Origin: Xanthobacteraceae bacterium
GTDB taxonomy: Bacteria > Pseudomonadota > Alphaproteobacteria > Rhizobiales > Xanthobacteraceae
Direction: 5' to 3'
Assembly (NCBI GenBank): GCA_030039655.1
Contig: JASHVC010000113.1
Location: 1 to 7,138, forward strand
Length of the DNA: 7,138 nt
This document shows, one piece after another, positions 1 through 5,414 of this stretch. The notes under the pieces are model-generated. The model had not been told where the DNA came from and ran no database searches. It saw only the letters and a program-made list of their open reading frames with translations. The position numbers and the translations under genes are program-made. Position 1 is the first letter of the stretch. Each line of letters opens with the position of its first letter.

Positions 1-417
1 GACGGACTTCTGCAGGTGGAGAAGGCCGCTCCCGCCTTCGCGGTGGTCGATATGCGGTTGACCGACGGCAATGGGCTTGACGTGATCTCGGCGATGAAGA
101 AGCGCCGGCCCGAAGCCCGCGCCATCATCCTCACCGGCTACGGCAACATCGCGACCGCGGTGAATGCGGTGAAGCTCGGCGCCGTCGATTATCTGGCAAA
201 GCCGGTCGATGCCGACGATGTCGCGGCGGCGCTGCTTGCGCTTGACACCAAAAAGATCGAACCGCCGGAGAATCCTATGTCGGCGGATCGTGTGCGCTGG
301 GAACATATCCAGCGCATTTACGAACTGTGCGGCCGCAACGTTTCTGAGACTGCGCGCCGGCTCAGTATGCACCGCCGCACCCTGCAGCGCATCCTCGCCA
401 AACGCGCGCCCAAATAA
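1..417 (+). CDS. actR: ActR/RegA/PrrA/RegR-family redox response regulator (5' partial)
   Basis: Global redox response regulator, the partner of a membrane sensor kinase (ActS/RegB/PrrB/RegS). The family controls photosynthesis, CO2 and N2 fixation, denitrification and acid tolerance genes in alphaproteobacteria. The frame is open from base 1, so the start and about 40-45 residues of the usual ~180-185 lie upstream; 138 codons are present. Seen directly: the phospho-acceptor Asp at codon 17 (VVDMRL, bases 49-51), the receiver switch Thr at codon 45 (ILTGYGN), the conserved Lys at codon 67 (LAKP), a proline-rich linker PPENP (88-92), and a C-terminal Fis-type helix-turn-helix (about 112-135, SETARRLSMHRRTLQRIL). 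That tail is nearly invariant in the family, so the assignment is firm; actR, regA and regR name the same orthologue in different genera. The kinase gene is not in the window. The stop lies 8 bp from the stop of the convergent mmcB gene. Confidence 0.95.
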   Translation, partial: DGLLQVEKAAPAFAVVDMRLTDGNGLDVISAMKKRRPEARAIILTGYGNIATAVNAVKLGAVDYLAKPVDADDVAAALLALDTKKIEPPENPMSADRVRWEHIQRIYELCGRNVSETARRLSMHRRTLQRILAKRAPK

Positions 418-425
418 TTCCCTTC

Positions 426-965
426 TCAGATTTCGCCCACGTAAGGTCCTTGCGGATCAGCGAGCGCCTGCAGGCGCAATGCCGCCGCGTGGGCAAAACG
501 CAGCATCATGGTCTTGCGCCGCGCTGCCGGTAGGTGGTGCTCCGGCGCCTCGGTGACGATCGAAGCGCCAAATGCGTCGGCGATGATCAATCCGGCGTCG
601 GCGGGAAAAATTTCCCGCGGAACGTCCGCCATCGTGGAGAAAAACAACCGGTCGCAATGCAGCCGGTACTCTATCCACTTTTGATCGGCGCGGAAATCCG
701 CAATCGAAGACTTGATTTCGACGATGACGAACTCTCCGTCGCCGCCCAGCGCCACAAGGTCGGCGCGGCGACCCGACGGCAGCGGCAATTCGCTGACGAC
801 GCAATAGCCGAGCGCATGTAGGCAGCGAGCAGTGCCGCGCGCGATGGCGAGCGCCGTCTCCGATTGCCGGCCATCGGCCGGCAAGGCGGCCGGCGAATTG
901 ACGCGCATGGCGAGGATTCCAGGTAGAGCCATATTGCCAAAGGCACGCGCTGAAAGCTTACGCAC
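426..965 (-). CDS. mmcB: MmcB-family DNA repair protein (PD-(D/E)XK nuclease-like)
   Basis: Cytoplasmic repair protein of the MmcB family. In Caulobacter the family member is SOS-induced and contributes to mitomycin C resistance (established knowledge). The 179-aa product shows a PD-(D/E)XK-type core: Glu59 in a buried strand, Asp69 in GRRADLV, then Glu83-x-Lys85 in IVEIKSS, followed by DxxADQKWxEY (about 90-100), typical of this family. Nuclease activity is inferred from the fold. Start choice: GTG at 965 has the best ribosome binding site (GGAG, 7-nt spacer). ATG at 932 (codon 12) or 908 (codon 20) would give 168 or 160 aa, and 160 is nearer the usual family length, so the first ~19 residues are uncertain. 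It is the last gene of the leftward cluster, 33 bp after mtnA. No LexA box lies in its own upstream gap. Its 3' end is convergent with the response regulator gene. Confidence 0.9.
   Translation of the reverse strand: MRKLSARAFGNMALPGILAMRVNSPAALPADGRQSETALAIARGTARCLHALGYCVVSELPLPSGRRADLVALGGDGEFVIVEIKSSIADFRADQKWIEYRLHCDRLFFSTMADVPREIFPADAGLIIADAFGASIVTEAPEHHLPAARRKTMMLRFAHAAALRLQALADPQGPYVGEI
864..884 (-). repeat. Perfect 9-bp stem, 3-nt loop hairpin inside the 5' part of mmcB
   Basis: TTGCCGGCC (864-872) and GGCCGGCAA (876-884) are exact inverse complements separated by ATC. A further GGCCGGC at 888-894 could pair with the first arm instead. It encodes residues 28-34 of mmcB, in the poorly conserved N-terminal part. 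No T-run follows on either strand, so it is not a standard terminator. If translation begins at 908 the hairpin sits about 25-45 nt into the message. It may be chance in GC-rich DNA. Confidence 0.5.
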
Positions 966-972
966 GCCGCAA

Positions 973-976
973 CTCC
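973..976 (-). promoter_or_regulatory. Shine-Dalgarno favouring the GTG start of mmcB
   Basis: On the minus strand GGAG is followed by 7 nt and then GTG at 965. The two downstream ATG candidates (932 and 908) have no comparably placed purine-rich motif, so this site is the main argument for the longer form of MmcB. Confidence 0.5.
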
Positions 977-995
977 ATTTGCCAAAACGGCGCTG

Positions 996-1010
996 AGATC
1001 AGTTTGATCT
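996..1010. repeat. Short inverted repeat across the mtnA stop codon
   Basis: AGATCA (996-1001) and TGATCT (1005-1010) are exact inverse complements with a 3-nt spacer, overlapping the mtnA stop (999-1001). The stem is short and AT-balanced with no T-run, so it is unlikely to stop transcription into mmcB. It may be a minor mRNA 3'-end or coupling structure, or chance. The rest of the mtnA-mmcB gap holds only the mmcB ribosome binding site. Confidence 0.3.
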
Positions 1011-2111
1011 TGCCCCGCCGGCGCGCTCTGGGAAAGCCCCGGCCAACGCAGCGCGCGAGGCTGCGATAACGCCGCGCTCGGTGATGAGGCCGGTCACCAG
1101 GCGTGCCGGTGTCACGTCGAAGCCGTAATTCGCAACAGCCGATCGGTCGGGCACGATCCGCACGGTTTCTATTCGGCCGTCAGCGGTGCGCCCCGTCATG
1201 GTCGCGACTTCGTCGGCGCTGCGCTCCTCGATGGGGATCTCGGCGACGCCGTCGGCGATGGTAAAGTCGATGGTCGGCGAGGGCAGCGCCACATAGAACG
1301 GCACGTTGTTGTCGCGCGCCGCTAGCGCTTTCAAATACGTTCCGATCTTGTTGCACACGTCGCCGTTGGCGGTGACGCGGTCGGTGCCGACGATGACCAA
1401 ATCGACCAGGCCATGTTGCATGAGGTGGCCACCGGTGTTGTCGGCGATCACCGTGTGGGGCACGCCGTGCCGCCCCAGCTCCCACGCTGTGAGCGAAGCA
1501 CCCTGATTGCGCGGCCGCGTCTCGTCGGCGAACACGTGAATGCCAAGCCCTTTATCATGTGCTGCATAGATCGGCCCCGTAGCCGTGCCCACGTCAACCG
1601 CCGCCAGCCAGCCGGCATTGCAATGGGTGAGCACGTTCACCCGCTCGCCCGGCTTTTTGCGCGCCGCGATGGCTTCGATGAGCGGCAAGCCGTTGCGGCC
1701 GATCGCGCTGTTGATGGCGACGTCTTCCTCGCAGATTTCTGCAGCGCGCCGATAGGCCGCAGCGCTTCGCTCGGCACGGGGACGATTGCGCACGGTCGCC
1801 ATCATCTCATCCAATGCCCACTTGAGATTGATGGCCGTGGGTCGCGTGGCGATCAGCGCAGCATAGGCGCGGTCGAGCGCCTCGTCGGAGGCATCTTGGT
1901 GCACCGCCAGGCAAATTCCGTACGCGGTGGTGGCGCCGATCAGCGGCGCGCCACGGATCAGCATGGCGCGGATCGCATGCGCGGCGTCGTCGAGCGTGGT
2001 AAGACGCGCCGTGATCAATCGATGCGGCAACGCAGTCTGGTCGATGATGCCGACGGACCACCCGTCAGGTTCGAGCCAGATGCTGCGCATCGCTTTGCCG
2101 TCGACTTTCAT
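999..2111 (-). CDS. mtnA: S-methyl-5-thioribose-1-phosphate isomerase (MtnA)
   Basis: Converts 5-methylthioribose-1-phosphate to 5-methylthioribulose-1-phosphate, in the cytoplasm, in methionine salvage or the related MTA shunts. At 370 aa it has normal family length. Signatures seen: RGAP (53-56) in the N-terminal domain; LTHCNAG with the catalytic Cys164; FADETRPRNQGA (about 194-205); IADNTGGHLM (222-231); GTDRVTANGD with the catalytic Asp244; and NKIGTY (254-259). These separate it from the related eIF2B alpha/beta/delta subunits and ribose-1,5-bisphosphate isomerases. The ATG at 2111 is preceded by GGGA with a 5-nt spacer. It lies 81 bp after the EamA gene and 33 bp before mmcB. No mtnP, mtnK or downstream salvage gene is present in the window, so the upstream MTA-cleaving step and the fate of the product must be encoded elsewhere. 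Confidence 0.97.
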   Translation of the reverse strand: MKVDGKAMRSIWLEPDGWSVGIIDQTALPHRLITARLTTLDDAAHAIRAMLIRGAPLIGATTAYGICLAVHQDASDEALDRAYAALIATRPTAINLKWALDEMMATVRNRPRAERSAAAYRRAAEICEEDVAINSAIGRNGLPLIEAIAARKKPGERVNVLTHCNAGWLAAVDVGTATGPIYAAHDKGLGIHVFADETRPRNQGASLTAWELGRHGVPHTVIADNTGGHLMQHGLVDLVIVGTDRVTANGDVCNKIGTYLKALAARDNNVPFYVALPSPTIDFTIADGVAEIPIEERSADEVATMTGRTADGRIETVRIVPDRSAVANYGFDVTPARLVTGLITERGVIAASRAALAGAFPERAGGARSN

Positions 2112-2116
2112 GCTTG

Positions 2117-2120
2117 TCCC
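2117..2120 (-). promoter_or_regulatory. Ribosome binding site of mtnA
   Basis: GGGA on the minus strand, 5 nt before the ATG at 2111. It supports this start for mtnA and independent ribosome entry, in contrast to the overlapping, apparently coupled genes upstream in the cluster. Confidence 0.6.
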
Positions 2121-2122
2121 GT

Positions 2123-2140
2123 AGCAGATTTAGTTCTGCT
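2123..2140 (-). repeat. Hairpin in the 81-bp leader before mtnA
   Basis: AGCAGA (2123-2128) and TCTGCT (2135-2140) form a 6-bp stem with a 6-nt loop, ending 2 nt upstream of the mtnA ribosome binding site. A second, 5-bp inverted repeat (TCGGC 2162-2166 / GCCGA 2174-2178) lies nearer the EamA stop. Neither has a T-run. The gap is too short for, and shows no recognisable core of, the known SAM riboswitches. These may modulate translation or RNA processing, or be chance; I see no convincing promoter in the gap. Confidence 0.35.
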
Positions 2141-2192
2141 GTCGATGTTAATCTCTCCATGTCGGCCCGAGTTGCCGAATTGGCGCAGCGGA

Positions 2193-3119
2193 TCAAGTCG
2201 TCGGGCTTGCGGGCGGTTGCTTGCCGAGCAGCGCGCATGCGGACGCAGCGAAGATCAAGAAAAAGCCGATGACGTCGGAGGCCGTCGGCACTTCGCCGAG
2301 GATGGCCATCGCGGAGAGAACGCCGATGACTGGAGAGCCCAACACGGCCAGCGATGACGTGACGGCTGGCAGACGCGGGACGATGGCGAACCACAAGCCG
2401 TAAGCAATGCCGCCGGCGCCCACGCCGATGAGGGCCGTCGCAACCAGCGAACGGACGGTTGCGGCGCCAAGCTGGACGCCGCCCTCGAAAGGAAACACGC
2501 TGACGGCGAATACTGCAAAGGCGACGAAGAGCTGCCAGCTTGCCGCGCCAACCGGGTCGGCATCGATGCGCGCCCATTTCAGATAAACAGTACCGGCGGC
2601 CCAGCTCAATCCGGCGGCAAGCGCCAGCAGGAGGCCGAGTGGAATTCCTTTGGTGGCGAGGGGATAAATCAGAACAGCGAGGCCTGCACCGCATAAGCCG
2701 AGCGCGCCGACTTGCACACCGCCAGGACGTTCACCGAGGAACGGCCACGCCAGCACCAAAGACCAGATCGGCACCGTATAGGCGAGGATCGCCACGCGCG
2801 AGGTTGCGGCCGCAAGTTGCCCAAAGGCGATGAGCAGGGTGAAAAAGACGATGTTGAGCAGCGACGCGACAACCACATGGGCAAATGCCTTTGCGTTCGG
2901 CAGACGCAGGCTGCGGCCGCTGACGACACAAATGAGATAGAGCGTCAGTGCGGCAAGTGCCGTGCTCATGGTGCGCATGCTGAACGGCGGAATTCCGTCG
3001 AGCGCGATTTTCATGATCGGCCAGCTCGTGCCCCAGATCACGCAGAGCAACGCGAGTATCGCTCGCGCCCGGACGTCACCGAGACCTGCCGGGCGGCCCA
3101 CGGGTTCGGGATTTCTCAC
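2193..3119 (-). CDS. EamA/DMT-superfamily transporter (RhaT/YdcZ-like permease)
   Basis: Inner-membrane permease of the drug/metabolite transporter superfamily; its substrate cannot be read from sequence. The 308-aa product has about ten hydrophobic segments arranged as two EamA repeats (about 18-152 and 160-298). The first repeat opens with WGTSWP (29-34). Each repeat closes with the family's paired signature, a Pro followed by a helix and LGE: VPIWSLVLAWPFLGE (116-130) and SPVIGVLSAMAILGE (262-276). There is no signal peptide, and a basic stretch before TM1 (RPAGLGDVRAR) suits a cytoplasmic N terminus. The start is GTG at 3119, overlapping the TGA of the upstream deacetylase-family gene by 4 nt (GTGA); the next Met (codon 48) is too late. 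There is no strong Shine-Dalgarno, so translational coupling is likely. The overlap suggests function with the amidohydrolase and MFS genes. Confidence 0.92.
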   Translation of the reverse strand: MRNPEPVGRPAGLGDVRARAILALLCVIWGTSWPIMKIALDGIPPFSMRTMSTALAALTLYLICVVSGRSLRLPNAKAFAHVVVASLLNIVFFTLLIAFGQLAAATSRVAILAYTVPIWSLVLAWPFLGERPGGVQVGALGLCGAGLAVLIYPLATKGIPLGLLLALAAGLSWAAGTVYLKWARIDADPVGAASWQLFVAFAVFAVSVFPFEGGVQLGAATVRSLVATALIGVGAGGIAYGLWFAIVPRLPAVTSSLAVLGSPVIGVLSAMAILGEVPTASDVIGFFLIFAASACALLGKQPPASPTT

Positions 3120-4102
3120 GGAGCTTTAGGTCCAGTGCGCAGGTACCAATCGAGGATCTGGCTTCCGGTCCAGAACAGCACGTCCGGCTTCTTCCGAATT
3201 TTCTCGAAGACGCGGCGAAAGTATTTAAGGCGGTGCGGCGCCCCCATGATGTAGGGATGCACCACCAGCGCCATAATCCGTGCGGAAGCCTCGGCGTCAG
3301 CGTAGATCTGCTCGAACTGATCGAGCGCGCGCTCGCAATACTCCGGCGCCTCGTGGTGCTGGATCAGCATCATGGCGACGTCGTTGCATTCCTGCGTGTA
3401 GGGCAGATTGACGATCGGCTTGCCGCGGGTCTTCAGCCACACCGGCTGGTCGTCGAGCACCCAGTCGGCCACGTAATCGTAACCTTCCTCGACCAGGAGA
3501 TCGGGCGTTTCCCAGGTCTCGGTGAGGCCGGGTCCGAGCCAGCCGCGCGGCGGCTTGCCGGTCGCCTTGGTGATCACGTCGCGGACTTTGCGGATATCGG
3601 CGCGCTCGTCCGGCACCCTCTGCATGTTGCGCTGGGTGAAGCCGTGGCCGATGAATTCCCACTTCCGTTCGATGGCGGCGCGCACGATCTCCGGATAGGC
3701 CGCCAAGGCCGAACCGTTGATCGCCAATACGGTCGGGATCGCGAACTCGTCCAGCACCTTCGTGAAACGCCAGAAGCCGACGCGGTTGCCGTATTCGTGC
3801 CAGGCCCAGTTGGGGATGTCGGGCATGGGTGAGCCGCCCGCCGGCGGTGTCAGCACGGTGCGCGGCATGGCTTGCGTCGGGTCCCACTCCTCGACGTTGA
3901 CGATGACCCATACGGCCATACGGGCGCCGTTCGGCAATTTCAGCGGTGGCCTCGCGGTGATGGGTGAATAGGCGATGCGGTCGCTCGGCAGCATCGGCTG
4001 CTTCAAGCGCGGCTTTTTCGGCGCGGACTTCTTTGCGGCGGCTTTTTTTGGTCGCGTGGTCATTGCAGGATCGATCCTGTCTGTTTCATCCGCCGGATCC
4101 AT
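3116..4102 (-). CDS. Polysaccharide-deacetylase-family (NodB/CE4 fold) amidohydrolase, PuuE-like
   Basis: Predicted cytoplasmic C-N hydrolase of the NodB/CE4 fold (328 aa). Family features seen: NVEEWD (69-74) where classical deacetylases have TFDDG; EYGNRVGFWRF (103-113); VLAINGSAL (125-133); EFIGHG with His153; WLGPG (188-192) replacing the RPPxG motif; VVHPY with His282. The NxEE first motif and GHG resemble cofactor-independent allantoinase PuuE and related proteins more than chitin or peptidoglycan deacetylases, so a small amide or ureide is as likely a substrate as a polysaccharide (inference). There is no signal peptide; residues 17-35 are a Lys/Ala/Pro-rich disordered basic stretch. 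The ATG at 4102 overlaps the MFS gene by 17 nt without a clear Shine-Dalgarno. ATG at 4063 (codon 14), 22 nt after the MFS stop, is an equally possible start and loses no domain. Its 3' end overlaps the EamA start by 4 nt. Confidence 0.88.
   Translation of the reverse strand: MDPADETDRIDPAMTTRPKKAAAKKSAPKKPRLKQPMLPSDRIAYSPITARPPLKLPNGARMAVWVIVNVEEWDPTQAMPRTVLTPPAGGSPMPDIPNWAWHEYGNRVGFWRFTKVLDEFAIPTVLAINGSALAAYPEIVRAAIERKWEFIGHGFTQRNMQRVPDERADIRKVRDVITKATGKPPRGWLGPGLTETWETPDLLVEEGYDYVADWVLDDQPVWLKTRGKPIVNLPYTQECNDVAMMLIQHHEAPEYCERALDQFEQIYADAEASARIMALVVHPYIMGAPHRLKYFRRVFEKIRKKPDVLFWTGSQILDWYLRTGPKAP
4066..4079. repeat. 14-bp perfect palindrome between MFS stop and second deacetylase start
   Basis: CAGGATCGATCCTG reads identically on both strands. 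It lies just after the MFS stop (4086-4088) and 2 bp before the alternative ATG at 4063 of the deacetylase-family gene. In RNA it can form a 5-bp stem with a UCGA loop that would contain the AGGA purine stretch, the only ribosome-binding-like sequence for that start. It could therefore gate internal initiation or mark a protein site. Function is unproven and chance is possible. Confidence 0.4.
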
Positions 4103-5342
4103 CGTTTGAGGGCTTATAGCGCGTGACGAGCGCGCCGAGGACTGTCAAAACCACAGCGCAGAGGCACAGCGGCAGGAAGGCGGTCCACGGTTTGCCGGTC
4201 GTGTCCCACAGCGCGCCGCACGCGGTCGGCACCAAGATCGCGCACGAGTAGCTAACGGTGAACATGCCGGCGGCGGTGCGTGGAACGTCGCCCTGGATGC
4301 TGAGCAAAGCCGGCAGCGCCAGGATCGGCGCGAACGTCATCGCGCCGGTGAAGCCGACGATTGCGGCCGCGCCTATTATTCCGGCGGCGGACGAATTGAC
4401 CATCAGCGCGATGAAAGCCGCCAGCATGAGCGGGCCGAACAACACGAACGGCCACGCACGCCGCTGCAGCCGATTTGATGCAAACAAAAGGATGAACAGA
4501 GCCGGGACCTGCGAGCCATTGAGCCAGCCCAAGGCGGGGCCAAGGAGATCCGGCCGTCCCTCGGCGGCCAAATAGTCACCGAGCAGGGCGTTGGTGGCGA
4601 AGTACGGGCTGTTGTTGCTACCGAGCGCAAGGCCGATGAGCCAGATTACCGGATTGCTCCAGTCGGGCCACCAACGTGCGGGCAGCGCTTTCGCGGCGGC
4701 CATGCGGTTCGTGCTCGCCGGGCTCAAAAGAAAAAACACTGGTGGGATCAGAATCGCCGGCACGGCCCAGAGGACGAGATTGAGCCGCCAGCTGCCGCCG
4801 GCGAGCGGCAATACGTACGGAATGGTGAAAATCGGCGCCATGCTCGCACCGATCAGCATTCCGCCCGAATACACGACGGTGCCGAGCGGGATGCGGTTCG
4901 GCAGCCATTCGCGCACCAGCGTCGGCATCGCCGGTTGCATAATGGCGACCCCAAGGCCAGTACCGATGGCGGCAGCGTAAAGCGTCCAGACATCAAAGGC
5001 CGCGCCGCGTGCGGCGCCGGCCAGCGCGACGATGACCATGCCGGCGACCCCCGCGAGAGTCGCGCCCACACGTGCGATCAGCAGCGAGCCCGGCACGGCC
5101 GCAACGGCGAAGAGACCGAGCGGAAGCCCTACCAGCAGCCCCACCTGCGTCTCCGACATGTGCAGTTCGCGATGCACGAGCGGAATCACCGGCGGCATGG
5201 CGAGGATCGTCATGCGCATGGCGACGCCGGCGAGGGCGAGCAGAAACAGAACTTTGAGCAGCCCGCCGAACGAGAGGCCGGCTGCGGAATTCCCGGCAGG
5301 GAGCATTGAGTGGGACGAGAGCCTTGAGGCCGCAAACTGCAT
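4086..5342 (-). CDS. CynX/NimT-like major facilitator superfamily transporter
   Basis: Inner-membrane secondary transporter of 418 aa with about twelve hydrophobic segments in two halves. A hydrophilic central loop (about 207-228, with Arg/Lys and WWPDW) separates TM6 from TM7. The N-terminal half shows the arrangement typical of CynX/NimT-type MFS proteins: RMTILAMPPVIPLV in TM1, then METQVGLL-like SETQVGLLVGLP (63-74) leading into TM2, and a degenerate loop 2-3 motif (LLIARVG, 87-93). The family includes cyanate and 2-nitroimidazole transporters, but the substrate here is unknown. The ATG at 5342 is adopted for lack of anything better; it has no clear Shine-Dalgarno, and ATG at 5306 (codon 13) would remove only a non-membrane tail. 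It is the first gene of the leftward cluster, divergent from recQ across 72 bp containing a LexA box. Its 3' end overlaps the downstream amidohydrolase gene by 17 nt. Confidence 0.9.
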   Translation of the reverse strand: MQFAASRLSSHSMLPAGNSAAGLSFGGLLKVLFLLALAGVAMRMTILAMPPVIPLVHRELHMSETQVGLLVGLPLGLFAVAAVPGSLLIARVGATLAGVAGMVIVALAGAARGAAFDVWTLYAAAIGTGLGVAIMQPAMPTLVREWLPNRIPLGTVVYSGGMLIGASMAPIFTIPYVLPLAGGSWRLNLVLWAVPAILIPPVFFLLSPASTNRMAAAKALPARWWPDWSNPVIWLIGLALGSNNSPYFATNALLGDYLAAEGRPDLLGPALGWLNGSQVPALFILLFASNRLQRRAWPFVLFGPLMLAAFIALMVNSSAAGIIGAAAIVGFTGAMTFAPILALPALLSIQGDVPRTAAGMFTVSYSCAILVPTACGALWDTTGKPWTAFLPLCLCAVVLTVLGALVTRYKPSNDGSGG

Positions 5343-5392
5343 CAGCGGCTGGTGCGACGCAAGAAACCGTGGTTGCGCTTGCGGCGCGCCCA

Positions 5393-5407
5393 GAACAAAT
5401 ATAGAAC
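5393..5407. promoter_or_regulatory. LexA (SOS) box, GAAC-N7-GAAC
   Basis: GAACAAATATAGAAC on the plus strand is exactly GTTC-N7-GTTC on the minus strand, the established LexA operator of alphaproteobacteria (Rhodobacter, Caulobacter, rhizobia). Both half sites are perfect, the spacer is 7 nt and AT-rich as in known boxes, and it lies 7 nt before the recQ ATG and 51 nt before the MFS ATG. I scanned for further GTTC/GAAC pairs at this spacing and found no other perfect one in the window. Repression of recQ by LexA is a strong inference. Control of the leftward cluster is possible but less certain. Confidence 0.85.
5398..5405. promoter_or_regulatory. Opposed -10-like hexamers inside the LexA box
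   Basis: On the plus strand TATAGA (5400-5405) is a plausible -10 for recQ. A transcript would start near 5412, giving an almost leaderless mRNA. On the minus strand TATATT (5403-5398; 5 of 6 matches to TATAAT) is a plausible -10 for the MFS-led cluster with a leader of roughly 50 nt. The -35 matches are poor (TTGCGG at 5379-5384 with a short 15-bp spacer on plus; nothing good on minus). LexA on its box would block both. Positions are predictions by eye. Confidence 0.35.
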
Positions 5408-5414
5408 ATCATTT

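Noticed and set aside
1339..1353. GTTC-N7-GTTG, a near LexA box
   Set aside because: One mismatch in a half site and located in the middle of mtnA, away from any gene start.
2112..2192. Possible SAM-type riboswitch before mtnA
   Set aside because: The spacer is short and shows only two small simple stems; none of the known SAM aptamer cores could be recognised.
1413..2357. Long plus-strand open frame (314 codons) opposite mtnA and the EamA gene
   Set aside because: Antisense shadow in high-GC DNA. Its translation is Arg/His/Gly-rich without any recognisable domain, and it runs across two well-supported genes and their spacer.
2065..2694. Minus-strand open frame overlapping the EamA gene and the start of mtnA, including a possible 31-codon peptide from ATG 2160
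   Set aside because: Out of frame with both strong genes, no Shine-Dalgarno before ATG 2160, and no Met-rich or regulatory leader-peptide character.
3836..3850. GC-rich inverted repeat CCGCC/GGCGG inside the deacetylase-family gene
   Set aside because: It encodes the PPAGG run and is expected from GC-rich codons; no T-run or intergenic context.
4434..4450. GAAC-N5-GAAC pair inside the MFS gene (a similar pair occurs near 5693 in recQ)
   Set aside because: The spacing is 5 rather than 7 nt, and both pairs are within coding sequence.
4892..4910. GTTC-N7-ATTC, another near LexA box
   Set aside because: Imperfect half site inside the MFS coding region, no promoter context.
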